A stretch of DNA of 64,000 nucleotides from Auanema rhodensis. Lineage: Eukaryota; Nematoda; Chromadorea; Rhabditida; Rhabditidae. The notes under the pieces are model-generated. The model made no database searches, was not told the origin of the DNA, and saw only the letters and a list, made by a program, of their open reading frames with translations. The stretch is from assembly GCA_964057225.1 (NCBI GenBank), contig OZ059897.1:15810001-15874000 (forward strand). Direction: 5' to 3'. Of this stretch, positions 49,701 to 62,958 are shown piece after piece (positions within the stretch are counted from its first letter, which is position 1; each line of letters starts with the position of its first letter). The translations under genes were made by a program, and so were the position numbers.

Positions 49701-52700
49701 TTAATGATTTGGATGATAATTTGGATGATGAGTAAGTATTTATAAATTTTTTTCTGACTAAGATTGGTTTACAGACATCGTCGAATTGACGAGGAATTGA
49801 AAAACATTTCCTGGAATGATCTTGATGATCCACAAATTTCTTCGGAGCCTAAAGCTGAACATTCCAATATATTTCAACCTCTCTCAATTTCAAGTTCTGA
49901 ATTTAGTAGTCCTTGTGTGTCACCTGAACCCACTTATGTTTGTTCGGATTGTCTTATTGATGCGATGCAGTTAACAAGAAAAGAAGGTATGATAGTGGTA
50001 TTTGTTTGAGTTGAAAATTTTGTTCTAGATTCCTCTGAGGTTAGTAAAGTCTGTATTGTGGATGATTCTGAGCATCACAAGCGAAATGATAATGTACTTG
50101 ATCAGCAATCCCAAGGACATAATCTGACACACTTTGGTATGAACATATAAAATGAGAGTAAGATACCGTTTTTGTTAAAGCTGCAAACCACGATAACAGT
50201 GGTTCTGAGGATGGAAAAAGTTCTGATGATGATGAAGAACGTACAGAGGAAGATCATCTTTCTGAAAATCATTCCGATGGATCAGTATCGAGGGAAGACC
50301 ATGCTATTGGCACTAGCAGTGACAATACAGACGAAGAGCAGGTTGATAATGAAGGGGTCGAAGCTATGGAAATTGCCTCTGACTCTGATAAGGATGACTC
50401 TTGCTCGATTTCTGACCTGAATGAAATAAAACAGAAAAAACAACACAAAGATGATCGGTATAACAATTTTTAATACATATTTCATTGTTTTTGTTTGTTT
50501 TCAGTTCACAATATTCTTCATCAAGTTCTGATCATGAATCAGCAGATGTACCTCATACTTCACATACTATAGAAAATAATTGTCATGAAAATTCCGAGAA
50601 TAGTTCACATGAATCTAATTTATGTTTGTTTTTTCATTTTTATAAATAATAATTTTTCAACTTTCAGACTCCGTTTATATAGATAAAAATTATTCTGATA
50701 GTCCCTCTGAGCCAAAAATCGAAAGTGAAAAAACAGAAGATCATCAATTAACAGTTTTTGAAACAAGGTGCTTCTTTATTAATTTAATTTTTAATTGTTG
50801 TTTAAACTTCAGAACAACTGGGGAATCTAGCTCTAATTTCGAAACTTTACTTCCGCCTCCTCCGCCGCCTATTCTACTCTCTCCTGATTCTGAATTGGAA
50901 AGGAAATTTTCTGAGGTCTGCGAAATAATAACTGCTAAAGTAATTGTTTTGAAATTTAATTTACTGTTCAGGAAACTGAGGGAGATCCTGATGATATTGT
51001 TCAAAGTGGAACTTCGCCACCCCCTCATATGGAATCAGAATTTCAAGTTAAAGGAGAATACACTGGGTGAGAATTTGTTTGGAACAATTTTTTAAATGTA
51101 ATTTGTTAAGGTATGATGAAAAAGTTGGATTTACATGGCCTATTGGTGAAGAACTCCATAACCCACTCGAAATTTCTTTAGACGTTAGTGATAAGGCACT
51201 GTCCGATCCTCGACTAGAATATGAAAACGACTCAAGTGATGATAATTTTCCTGAGTTTCTTGGTAGACTAATTCAAAATGATGAGCCAAAAAGGTACACT
51301 ACAATATTAATACCGAGCTAATGTTATATGCTCTTTCTTGTTTCAGAATAGCAGCTCTGTTTATGGAAAGCACTCCAGTTAACCATAATAGCGATGATTT
51401 ACGAACTGTAATTTCTGATATTGATATTAATGAAATCAAAGAAGAATCTGACTCGGACCAATCCGATGATGCTATTATACCATTGCATGATCCAGCTGTT
51501 GTTCATATCGAAGGAATTAGCAGTCCTAGTGGTGAGGATGAAGACCTGGATCTAGGAATGCAAAATGAAGACGTGGTTGACCATATTCTGGATGAAGCTA
51601 ACGCTTTGAATGATGAAGAAGAATACGCAAGTGCCGATGAAATTGAGCCGTATTTGAGTGATGATAACGACAATGATTTGGATGAAACTTTCATGACATG
51701 TCGTGGTCTTGAAGATGATGAAATCGAACCGAGTATTCAAATAATTACCATGGACGCTGCTGTTGATACTGGTTCGAAAGAATACGGTTTTAGTGGAATT
51801 GAAGGGGATGAGTTTGCTTCTGAAAATGATATATCGAGGCTTGAACTTGTCGACAAAGATGCTGAGCAAATATCTCATGCGCTTGACACCGTTTTAGAAG
51901 TTCATCTCGTTGATCTGGACGAAGATGAATTTCTTGACCTGAGAGGAGATTTAACTGCTCAAGTTATCGAGGTAGATGCCGAAAACGATATAGAAGCTGA
52001 ATGCGAAATATATTGTAATGATTTGGTGTCTTCTGATAGTGAAGAAGACGAAGAGGAAGTTGAAGAGCAAGAAGAAGAAGTCATCTTAGAAACGGAAACT
52101 TCTAGCAAACCCGTGATAAAGGATATGGAGAGTACTGCTGTAGAAGACATATCTGATGACGAATCGGATCACAATGAGAAGGAAGTAGATGTGCGAGATC
52201 CTAAAGTAGAATGCGAACAGAGCGTCAAATTACAAGCTACTGAAAAAGTATCAGAGCCACTCATAGAAGTTCAGTTTGAAATTAAAGCATCTGCATCGAC
52301 TGTAGAAAATGAAGAAGCTTTTATGTATTCTTTGTATCTAGCTGAGCTTTCTCAAAGGAAACTTATGTCAGACAAGTCTGCAAGCTTAGATCTTAATACA
52401 CAAGATGATGAAAGTACAGAAGAAGTTACTAGTTCAGATGAGAACGGTTCTGGGAGTTCTGATGACGATGTCAGAAATAAACAAGAGTTACACCAAAATC
52501 GCTTAGAACGTTCTCACACAATGAAAAAAATTAACAGCTCAGGTAGGGGTAAGAAAATATTATTTATTATATTTTCAATAATGTGTTTTTAAGATGGACG
52601 ACCAGAAATTAGCTCCAATTGTGTAAAAGAAGCTTATGATGAGAAAGTATGCCGGAATCGCATCAGCGAAGATGGAGAATCTGAAGGGAATAGCGATAAA

Positions 52701-55700
52701 ACTGGTTCAATACAATTTCGTTGTGGTTCACCATTACCTACAGCAAAGAAATTCGTTTCGTCAGTTTGTCCTCTACTGGAGTTAGCATCAGAGCTAGGCA
52801 TACCTAATATTATTAGCCGTCCAGAAATGGTAATTTAATTGTGCAGTTCTTTTTAAAGTTGCTTTCTTCTAGAACAAAAGGCCTTTAACACCACCCTCCA
52901 TATCACGTTCAGCATCCCTCAGTGCTCTCTTTTATGAAGTATGTTATGTTGCAATAATTATTTATTATTTCTCGTTGTAGACAACTAAACATCGAAATGG
53001 ACTTCGCGATCGAACATACTCAGTTCCCCAGAAATTAGATAAACTTAATGAAGAGGACTGTCCATACTATGAATTGAATATTTTATTCCCTTCTTTGGAG
53101 CAGGTGAATGGTATCAGCACCGAGGATCTTAAAGAAGCCTACAACTCTGATGAATCTACGGATAATTCTATGAGTAGTTGTTCAAGTTCGGATGAATCAA
53201 ACGGAGAAGATAATGTAGGTCCTAATTTATTTTCCTATTATAATATTTTTTTAAAGGAAATCGAAAGTTCTGAAAGCGTCCCCCGAAGCGCTATGTTCTA
53301 CAACACTGATGCAGATACCGTTGCCGCGGTTTCTAAATCGTTGGCAAAGATTAATAGGCGTTTTTCAAATATGAGTTGTGATGGCGAATCACATCTAATT
53401 GGAGGGGCTAATAAAGATAAAGAAGACAATGCTGATTTAGCACAATCCTCTGCCAGCCCTATATCATCTGAGGATAGAATGAGCTATCAATCCCTGGAGG
53501 AACAGGTAGAGGCGATTAACGCTTCACTTGAGGACGAAACGGAGGAGCATCTTAATTTTGTTGAAGCTTCTAAAGCTAACGAAGATGGCGCTTTTTCTAA
53601 TTGTGTTGACGGAAATTCTGAATGCTACGACGACGAAGATGTTTCGGACCGAGATTACCCTGTGCGCAATGAAGAATACGATGCCGAATATGACAGTGAT
53701 AGTTCTGAATATTCGGCCTGCTCTTATGATTCTGAAGACAGTGATCGTATAATTCGATATAATTATCAACTTTCCAATTCTAACGACAATGAAAATGATA
53801 AGGAAACTGAAGAAGGTTCCAATGAAGCGGATGCCGATTCGCAGTCCTCTGAAGATGAAGTATCTCGCCTGCGAAATTATTTGTTTGGACTTATTTCTGA
53901 CGAAGATTCGGGTTCTGATAGATGTGAGACACCTCCACTTCCTAAAATTTCTTGTGAGAATGGACAGAATATCTCGCAAACAAAATACCAGAGTAACTTT
54001 GAGGTATGTTCATGTAGTTGATGTAAGATTACTAAAATATTTTAGACCGCTAACAATCCATCCCAATTCAAATCTCAGACCCCACCACTACAAGATTCTA
54101 TGAAATCACAATCGCCTTCTTTTGAAAATGTAACGGATGAAGAGAAGTTCAGCTCTTCAGGATGTTCTGGAGCAGATTCAGAGAAAGATTCTGAGGTCAC
54201 CCATAGTCCAAGCGAGAATATTCCACCCTTTGACTATGATTCACAATATTCTGATAGTTCAATTGAAGAGTATTTGGAACAGGTTTTTATCTTGTTTATA
54301 CTAATTTTACTAATTGTTTTTTTAGAATGTAAGACCTGAAAGGTCAGGAACTCCATGCAAAAGCTCTGTTTCTCCTAAACATGATGATGAAAGGCTCCCT
54401 ACTCCTAGCTATCTTGATGAGCTTTATGAGCATGAATTGGCTAGTATTTCTTACGAGCACTACTCTTATCATGGAAAATATCGAGACCTAGAAGGAGTAG
54501 AATCTCCGGAAGAAGACTTTGTTCTGGAAGAACTCAAAGGTGCTTTTCAAGAAGTGGATTCTGATGATGAAGTTGACGGATGTTCTCCTCTCTCTTACAA
54601 TGTAAGAGAATCTCTTTGTGAAATCGGGGATGATGATGTATTTGAGCAAAAACAACTTGATAATACTGTCTCAAACTGCCAAACATTCAATCAGGACGAA
54701 GATAGCTTCCATCGCAGCCCTGAAAATATTTTGAGTTTGAATGACACTCTTGATATGCGAGAAGACAGCCAATTGGATAGCCCCCAGAACGATTCTGATG
54801 ATTCAGCTCAAGAAGATGGAATAGAAGAATCTTCAAGCTCAGAAAGCGGTGATGATCTTAGTGAGGATGAACATGAAGACTATGAAGATGAGGAAGGTGA
54901 TTTAGAAGAAGATCTTCCATATCGGGAATATAGGGATCGCACCGAAAAAGATGTTATTTGGGTAACAATACCTGGGCCTCCATGCACGCCTCCAGGAACA
55001 CCACCTCGCTGGTCGCCTACTGCTGATAGTGAAGTTTGCTTACCACCGAACTGTGAGGATGAACTGAATGATTCTGATTATGAGGTTGAATACGATTACC
55101 CGCTTGTTCAAGACCCAACCCAACTTTCGACGCTCAATGACTATGAAGATGAGTGCCAGGAATATGAAGATCGTGTTGATGACCCATGCACTTATTCTCC
55201 TAGTGAATCGAGTTTGCATACTGATGAAACCAAGTGTATGGAAGAAGACTATTCTCCTATTCAGGATCAGGAGCAATGCTCGCAATATGCGGATACCACA
55301 TTGGATCACAATAAACTAAGTGAATGCCTTGAGGAAGAATTGGAGACCATGGATGACTATGTTCATCATTTACAACCCCGTTCTCCTGATGAAGGTCCAG
55401 CATCTCCTGATTACGAGCCAGAATATCTTGACGAAGATTACCAACATCCGCTCACAATTGACTATGCACAGCTCTCCCCAGAAGAGGATGGACAATATAG
55501 CAGCGATGATTACATTGAAGAAGACGTTGTCATACAAGATGATGGCTTACAGTACTTCGAAGAAGAGCCTGTGCAAGATGAGTGGGAGTTTCGAGAAGAA
55601 GGAACACCGCCACTTCCAGATGATAGTCGTAGAATTTATGATGTGGCTACTCCACCTTATGATCCTGAATATATTTTGAATTCGTCATTTAATCTTAGCC

Positions 55701-56924
55701 CCACTTCTTGTAGTGAAGATGATGAAAACGAGGTAAACTAATTATTTTATTATATATACATATATATATATATTAGTTTTTTAAGGACTTTTTGTCGTCA
55801 GGTTCAACTTCTGCTTCAGTATCTGGATCTGAAGAAGTTTCGGATTCTGAATCCGATTCTGAATCTGATTCTGAATCTGATTCTGAATCTGCTTCTATGG
55901 ATGAAAATTACTATTGTGAAACTCCTCCAATGCGCGAATCACGGTCACCTTCACCTCACCATGCGAACGAGATTGAAGCAATTTACATGCCACCTGACGA
56001 ACTATTGGTAAACTATAAAATTAATATTTTGTATCTATCTTTTATTTCAGAATCAATCTGCTTCCGTTAGTCCTGATATGGGTATAACAAACCAGAATCC
56101 GTCACCTCTACAATCACCTAAATTGGCCGTTCGTGAATCAATATTCCATCCAAAAAGTACTTCGACTGATGAGATGGATGATGAAGTTGCATCTTCGAAA
56201 TCGTATATTCAACAAGTCCTATCGTCCATAAGATCGCCTCCCCAAGAAGAACCTGCTCCAGTCTCATCACTTAGATCAAGTTTTGAGGTAAATTGTAACT
56301 GTTACTATTAATCGTAACAATTTGAATTTTAGCAGGGTTCACTATCTAACCGCAACTCATCACCAACTCGAGAGGATTCTACTCCAGCCTTTGCAACATC
56401 ACGGACGTCTTTTGAGGTATTAAATCAGTTAATAACTTTTCCTATTCACGTTTTTGTGTTTATAGGAACGCTTGAAAATGTTGCATTCAAAGGAAAAGAA
56501 GACTGATGTGAGGTTCAGTTTGGATTTAAGCAAGATTGGAAGTTCACCTTCATCAAGTTCACCTTTATTCTCATCTGTTGGAAAGGAGTCTTCATTGTTA
56601 TCCAATAACAGCTCTTGTAATCCATTAAGGATAGAGATACCACCGGTTAACTACACTGTTGGATCTCCTGCTAACTTCTCTCCAAGAGTAAAATAGTAAT
56701 TACAAAATTTTCATAATTGTTTAATTTCAGCGTTCACTTCTCACTACAAAACCTCTTTCATCTCCTGTACAACTATCCATACCTGATCAAAAGTCTCCGC
56801 TCCTGTCTGCTCCTCCACAACCTCCGCTCTTGCCGCCTCTCCCAAGTCGGTCTGATGTCGTGGCATTGAAATCACCTCCAGTAACTCCACATTTGTTCAC
56901 GGGGCAGCATGCAACATCAAGTAA

Positions 56925-56969
<45 letters not shown>

Positions 56970-59900
56970 TTTATCGACTAAATTGATATGTTTTAGATCG
57001 CGAAAATTTAGAACCAAACAAGTCATTTGTTGCTTCAAAACCTACTTCAAGCACCGAAAGAGAAAGGCTATCATCTATTGGAAGTATACCACGACACGAA
57101 TCATTATTTGCATCAAAATCACCTTCTCTTCCTCTGCCGATGCGGTCAAATTCAATGTCTGAAATGAAGAAAACGTCGAGGGTAATTTTTTTACAGAAAA
57201 TCAGCAATCAATTTTCTCCTTTTGAAGGATCATATTGATTTCCTGGCTAAAGGCAGTGATTCGGACGCGAGAAAGTTGTCATCTAATGAGAAGAAATCTA
57301 CTAGTTCAAACTTGTCAAGTGACAAGCTTTATAAGAACAAAGACGTTGAAAAAGATGGCAAGAAGTCTAAAGATCATAAACTGGTTTGTTACATCTTTTG
57401 ATATGTGATTAGTATATACGGTATTTAGCGTCAGAAGGAAGATGGCTCATATGAAACTAAAGAGGAAAGAGCTAACAGGAAAGAGATGGAGCGAACTAGA
57501 AAGGAAGAAAAACGAAAAGAGCTGAAAAAAGAGAAAAAGGTATATTTTTTAGTATCTGAATTTCATTGGGGAAAATGTTACAATATTAGGCTAAGGAGGA
57601 GAAGAAACGCAAAAAGGATGAAAAAGACAAGAAGAAAAAATCTCGAGAAAGGGAGCGTGAACGAGAACGTGACAAAGAAGGCGATAAGAAAAACAAGAGA
57701 AAGAAGAAGCAAAAGCATAGTAATGAAGATGAGACCGATGGCACGGATAGTGAACCAGATACATTCAAGGTATTTTATAGAATTTGTTTTGGTTCTAAAT
57801 TAACATTTAGTCTTGGCCGAAAAAGGCAAATTCATCTTCTGTGCAAGATATACTAATAGGAGGTTCTATGTATGATCGTGTTAAACGTCGCAGCAACGCT
57901 GCCGTTAGAGATGATGTCAAGAAGAGCGCATTGGAAGCTTTGAGAGAAAAGAACAAGAAGGGGGTATGTATCCATGTTAATTAAAGGTTTTAATGAATCA
58001 CGGTTTTTAGCGCAAAATTGTACGCGTCGAATCGTCGGATGAAGATGACTCGCAAGTTCATGATTCTGATGACTCTGATGATGAAGAGACCAATGAATTC
58101 TCTCGAAACGTTGATATCAACAGCAGTGATGAGAATGAGGATGATTCGTTAAATATTACAAAATCAGCAAAGCAAAGGAGGGAATCAAAGACGTATAATT
58201 CATCGGATAGCGATTCTGGCAGTGATTCGGAGATTAAATCTAAAGTAGAACTGAAACAACAAAAGAAGACTGTAAGTTTTTAATGGCATTTACCTTATTA
58301 TTAATTATCTCATTTCAGAGAATTAACATGGAGAATGATGAGAGCACTGATGAAGATCGTGATAATAAGTCTAAAGTTCACGAAGAAGATAATGCTACTG
58401 GTGACTATGAGTCTATTTTCGGCTCAGATGAAGTTATGCTTAGTACAAATGATATAACTGCTGAAGAAAAATCCCGTAAACGGAGCGCTATTGACGGTTA
58501 CTATTATATTTTAATAAAATCATATTATCAATGGTTTTTTAGATCACATGGATGCGAAAAGGAAGCGTAAAAATTCTGGTTCGTCTTGCATATCTTCTGA
58601 GTCTGACGATTCTAACAAACGTGCAAACTCAAAGCGAGATAGCCTTGGGAATGAAACAGATGAGATGCATCACGAGGAGGAATCAGTTTCTAACTTGGTT
58701 AGACAATTTTAATTTACCAAAATTTATTGTTTTTTTTTACAGGATCTTACTCCACCAGCTCGTGCTGAGACTGAAATTAAACCTCGTTTGATAACTAAGG
58801 CTGCTATGAAAGTTTTTGAGACCCCATCAACTTCCACTCATAACGCAAAGGTTTGTTTTCGCTTTTACAAGTTGCATCCTGAGGTTGCTTATTATGTTGT
58901 TCTGTTTGTACGTTTTGACTGTGTGTTGTTATTTAGCCAAGTTCGGACGAATCCGATAACTCTGATGATTCATCAGCCACTGATCATCTGTATGGAGATC
59001 GAAGAAGTGCTTCACCTACTAGTAGTCACCTATCTGAAGAATCGGAGAATGAATCACAAATGAGCACTCGCTCTAAGCATTCTACGTATATGCCACAAGC
59101 ATTTGAACCTGTACTTCCTAATACTCCTGTTGATTTTGCGAATATGGATATTACTATATCAGCTGAAAAGCCGAATAAATCTCCTGAAGAAATGGACACA
59201 TCCAACCAAATTGATGCTGCTCTTGAGGATCCCAACGAAGCTAGAGCAGCTGCTGCCCAAATACAAGAGTTGAATGAAAGTCAAGAATCGCATGGTTCTG
59301 ATGAGATATTCAACTTACGACCTTCCGCAGAAATCGAACAAAATTGCTCGGATACCCCTGAAGCTATAGATCTATCAGAACTGGCTACTGATCACGAAGA
59401 TGAACAGGTATGAAATGTAGCATGTTTGATGTTGTGATTGAGTTGGATTTTCATTTTTTCTTCGGTATTGTCTTTTTATTTTCCTGTTTTTAGGAAACAC
59501 AACATGCTGTGCAGGGTATCTTTGATGATTATGAAGAAGAACAAGAACCACAGTATCCTTCTCATGATTTTATTAAAGTAAATCCGATTATTCCACCGAA
59601 GGCTGTTGAGGTAATATTCACCTTTTTTAATGTCATGAGACTATATTTCAGCTTCACCAACCAAGTTGTTCTTTCGTAGCAGATGAAAATGAGTCCAAGA
59701 TGGATGCAGATATGAACGATGGCTCGTTAGCTGATGTTCCTTCATCTGCCGAAGCTGACATACCTACCGACCCATCTTGTATTAAGGACGATATGCCAGA
59801 GGAAGAATTAAAAACAACAGAATCTGAGAGTATAGTCTCAGCTGATCAAGACACAATTGATATTTACGCGGAATCTCCTGCGATGGTCATTGCCAATGAT

Positions 59901-61564
59901 ACAGATATTTCAACATCTCCGGCCATAATGTCACCTGAGCCTGAATCCGATTCTTGTAGTAGAGTCAGTTTCTTTCAGACTGATTCTTCTCCTAACATAT
60001 CTCAACCGGTGGCAGCTTTGCCGGGAACGAATTCATCTGCTGTCGCGTCTTCACAGGCTGATTCTATTTTGCTCCAAGATATGATTAGCAATCAACAGTC
60101 ACATACTACATCCAACCAATGCATGATAACAGCGACTAAAGAAGAAGAACCTTCTGTTCAACAAATCGTACGATCTCAATCTCCCGTACAACAACGTGCC
60201 GTGACTCCTCCGAAACCTACCCGTGAAACATTAGCAGAAACAACTCTCACATCTCAGCATTTACCTGTTATTCAACAGCCAAATTCTGTGGTGAAACAAA
60301 CCAGCGTTGTTCAAGCAGTAACAACTGCAGCTGGCTCTCCAGTCGCAGCTCTTGTACCTACCAGTAGGGTGGAAATTAAAACGTCTGAAACTGCTTCGAA
60401 ATCTGAAAAGCCTGCCTCTTCCGCTACAAAGGTTCAAGAGAATAAAGCTGTACCAGCAACGAAATCATTATCTGCGAAGTCAGGTTCCAAACCTACTTTC
60501 TATAAACCTGAGGAAATTAGGATAATTCTTACCGATGTTAGAGCTCCTGGTGCAAGAAAGGCTCAATTAGCGCAACAGCAAGCACAACAACAGGCTAAAT
60601 TTACTGATTCGAAGGTTGAACCGTCCACAAGTGATGTGTCGCCATCTACAATTGATACTCATGTATCACAAAAAGGAGAAGTGCGATCTACTCAATCTGA
60701 CGAAGTGCGATCAAGTCAATCTACTCCAGCTCAGTCGAATACTGGACCAACTGTTGTTAGTACATCTGTAGTTCAGCAGCAACCGCTTGATCAGAAACTT
60801 CTTCAACAGCATAGGCAACTTCTTACTCCTGTTTCAACTACCAGCACTACTTCAGTTGTATCACAATTGCCTTATTTGCATCAAAGTGATCCAACAACCT
60901 CTCAACCAAATCAGCTACGTGCTCCTGTTTCTCAACAGCCGAGTTCAGTAACACCAACGTCTACGTCATCCCAACGGTTGATGCCGCAAACGCAACTACA
61001 AAACACATTCCCAGTTCATGCACCAACATCATCCGCTCAAAGAACTGTACCCTCTCAACAAATTCAACAACAGGTGTGAAGTTCTTGATAAATTCATTCA
61101 ATCATATTCCCGTTTTTCAGCAACAAATTCAATCACAACATCTGCTCTTACAAATTTTGGACAGTGCTCGCAAGGGTCAAACACCAGGAATTCAAAGTGG
61201 AATTCAACAACATACTGTCTCATCTTATCATAATGAAATTGCGACAAATTTACTTGAAGTTTTGATCTCGGTACTCAAGCAGATGCATCCTCAACGTAAT
61301 TTTTTTTGTAATTCCGGTATATTATATATATTTTTTTTAGTTCAAATGTCACAACAACCTGCGATTCAACAGTTAATGGGAAAGTATTACCTTTTCCAAG
61401 TAAATTGACCTTATAATTCTCTTAAATGCTAATCTTTTTTAGAACGGTACCGTATCTATTCATGAAGTTATAGCCCCGATTCAAACAATCGCTAATAACA
61501 TTCCATATCCATATTCATCTCAAATACTCCAAAGATGTCAAATATTCCAACATCAACTTCATTC

Positions 61565-61619
<55 letters not shown>

Positions 61620-62046
61620 AGTATCCCGACTACTCCTGCACTTATTCAGGGTCAACAACAACAACAAACACAACAACAGCAAAGGCAACAACAGGTAATG
61701 TTTTTCTTTTAGAAATTTTCTGTGATCTTCATTTTGTATGAAGCTTGTCAACATTTAAGACACAGGGTTAAATTCTCATGATGTGTATTTCAGAGTTCGC
61801 CTGCCGTTCCTCATCTACCTCAACAAGCAGTGCCTTCTTCGAATGCGGGTGATGTACAAGCCGTTCCCTCCCTTATTGGAGCACCTACCGTAACCACTCA
61901 GATTTCTGGCGGGACTCCAGCTCCAAATGTTACTGGAGCTGGTCCTGTTGTGCCATCTAGTGATAAAGTCTACACACCTTCACAAAACCAACAACCACAG
62001 CAACAATCACTATCTCTTGATGCCGTGTTGAGGGATGATTTGCCCG
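46772..62046 (+). CDS. din-1: SPEN/SHARP family transcriptional repressor (DIN-1L-like), long isoform
   Basis: SPEN proteins are large nuclear corepressors; DIN-1 in C. elegans partners the nuclear receptor DAF-12. ATG at 46,772. Exons at the 5' end: 46772-46884, 46926-47081, 47339-47437, 47482-47538, 47982-48203 and 48248-49277. The first RRM reads MPRESRHVLVSGLPDNLTNE and RYGRVQKAEKC, then VSFMDVRAAQKAQSGD, matching SPEN RETRHLWVGNLPENV..YGRV..FVDIKSAQKA. A second RRM-like fold spans about 48,015-48,310 (MQGVYVVLEDFQEGIMDAV, KLQAAKYIMVDQTK). From 48.3 to 59.4 kb there is a very long Ser/Asp/Glu-rich region, broken by small introns. A basic block follows at 57.4-57.9 kb (KKKSRERERERERDKEGDKK, SMYDRVKRRSNAAVRDD). 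The 59.7-62.0 kb part is Gln/Pro/Thr-rich, with FYKPEEIRIILTDVRAPGAR and polyQ. The SPOC domain is not in the window and would lie beyond the right edge. The last exon seen ends at 62,045 (LSLDAVLRDDLP). Family call rests on RRM1 and overall architecture. Confidence 0.65.
55843..55890 (+). repeat. 12-nt tandem repeat encoding Ser-Asp-Ser-Glu units
   Basis: Four near-identical copies of GATTCTGAATCT/C inside an exon of the SPEN-like gene give DSES repeats. Slippage within coding DNA would keep the frame. Confidence 0.9.
56927..56966 (+). repeat. (AT)20 microsatellite in a SPEN-like intron
   Basis: Forty nucleotides of uninterrupted AT start six bases into an intron (donor GTAAGC just before it) and nearly fill it up to the TTTTAG acceptor at about 56,990-56,996. 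Confidence 0.95.
57440..57960 (+). other. din-1: Highly basic Lys/Arg/Glu block of the SPEN-like protein
   Basis: Exons here encode alternating charged residues (KEERANRKEMERTRKEEKRK, KKDEKDKKKKSRERERER, KNKRKKKQKHSN), then TDGTDSEPDTFK and ILIGGSMYDRVKRRSNA. Such a stretch predicts a long charged helix and multiple nuclear localisation signals. It sits between acidic regions. Confidence 0.6.
61566..61619 (+). repeat. din-1: CAA/CAG tract encoding 18 glutamines
   Basis: In the SPEN-like reading frame (LHS then Q run, then SIPTTPALIQG) the tract encodes 18 consecutive glutamines, mixed CAA and CAG. A further Q-rich segment follows to about 61,695. The first half is pure CAA, the second half has interspersed CAG. 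Confidence 0.95.
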
Positions 62047-62958
62047 TAAGTTTCGATGTGTTTACTATTTTGTTTGTGTGCCTGCAACTCCTCCATGTGC
62101 CGGGGTGCAGGCTGGCACCGCGAACGCCGTTTTCACTTCATCTTTTGGTTGTCTTGTGTCTCTCTCGTTCTCAAGCGATCAGGCTGCTGGGACAGCAGCA
62201 GCCCTGTCCTTCCCTCCCCCAGGCCGATTGCCCCCTCTCTCTTTTTCTTTCTCATCTCACTTCATCGTGTTCTCTCTCTCCTCCCCACATTGCACGTTCG
62301 TGTTTGTTGAGGGGGCCGCTTCGCAACCGCTCGCGCTCTGTCCTTTCTTTCAGGACATAGTAAGTACCAGCCAGCCAGCCGCATTGACTGTCTCACTTTT
62401 CTCTTATCCTCTCCAATACTAAACTGTTCTCTCATTCGATTAACTCGTCGTCAGCGCGCTCCGTCCGGCGTATAGTGCCTCTCTATCGTCTTTGCCCCAC
62501 TCGTTCTATAGATTCTCTTCATTGCTACATAGTTAGAGCTTGGTTTTTGGTTCAAACGACAGACACGCAGAATTCTCAGGTTGTCTGACTATCAGCTCCT
62601 CCCAGCCAACTATTTGTTGGCCGTTTAGAACGCTGTCCATATTTTGCATCAGCAGCATAGTCTCCCGGCGTGGGACATGATTCGTCTCAAGTAAACCACA
62701 TCTACCTCACCTTTACCTCCAACTACCTCAACTCATCTACCTCATTTGCTGTCCTCACTGGACTAAGCAGGTTTTCTTTTTTCCCTGTACAAATATCGTC
62801 CTTAGGAACTTATTCGTATATCCCAGTTTTCCTCTGTGCTTATAGCTGGTAACTATATTCTTATTACCTTTTGCTGTATCAAACGGATATTCTGTGAACT
62901 ACCTCTACTTATTCGCCTCCATTCGAGATCTCTTACGCAAATTCTTTTATTTTCTTTT
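62046..62958 (+). promoter_or_regulatory. din-1: Large intron with GC/CT-rich block, putative internal promoter
   Basis: About 910 nt, far longer than neighbouring introns of the same gene. From about 62,085 to 62,345 it is unusually GC- and CT-rich (GTGCCGGGGTGCAG, CCTCCCCCAGGCC, many CTCTCTC words) and then CT-rich to about 62,520. It precedes an ATG at 62,959 that opens a reading frame to the window edge. In C. elegans din-1, a short isoform is made from an alternative downstream start, so an internal promoter is a reasonable inference. It is not shown by sequence alone. Confidence 0.45.
62354..62359 (+). other. din-1: Possible 6-nt microexon (GACATA) in the SPEN-like gene
   Basis: GACATA is bracketed by a strong acceptor (CTTTCTTTCAG) and a consensus donor (GTAAGT). 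The preceding exon ends in phase 0 (CCC then GTAAGT at 62,046), so it would add two codons without shifting the frame. Alternatively, the acceptor serves a longer exon or the match is chance. Confidence 0.35.

Noticed and set aside
53524-53979. 151-codon minus-strand ORF.
   Set aside because: It is the shadow of the acidic SPEN-like exon; Glu/Asp/Ser codons read backwards give open Phe/Ile-rich frames.
61563-61754. Minus-strand leucine-repeat ORF and plus-strand threonine-repeat ORF.
   Set aside because: Both are alternate-frame readings of the CAA/CAG polyglutamine tract.
62056-62422. Several overlapping plus-strand ORFs in the GC/CT-rich intron.
   Set aside because: All lie between a strong donor at 62,046 and the next coding start and owe their length to lack of AT-rich stops; no recognisable protein.
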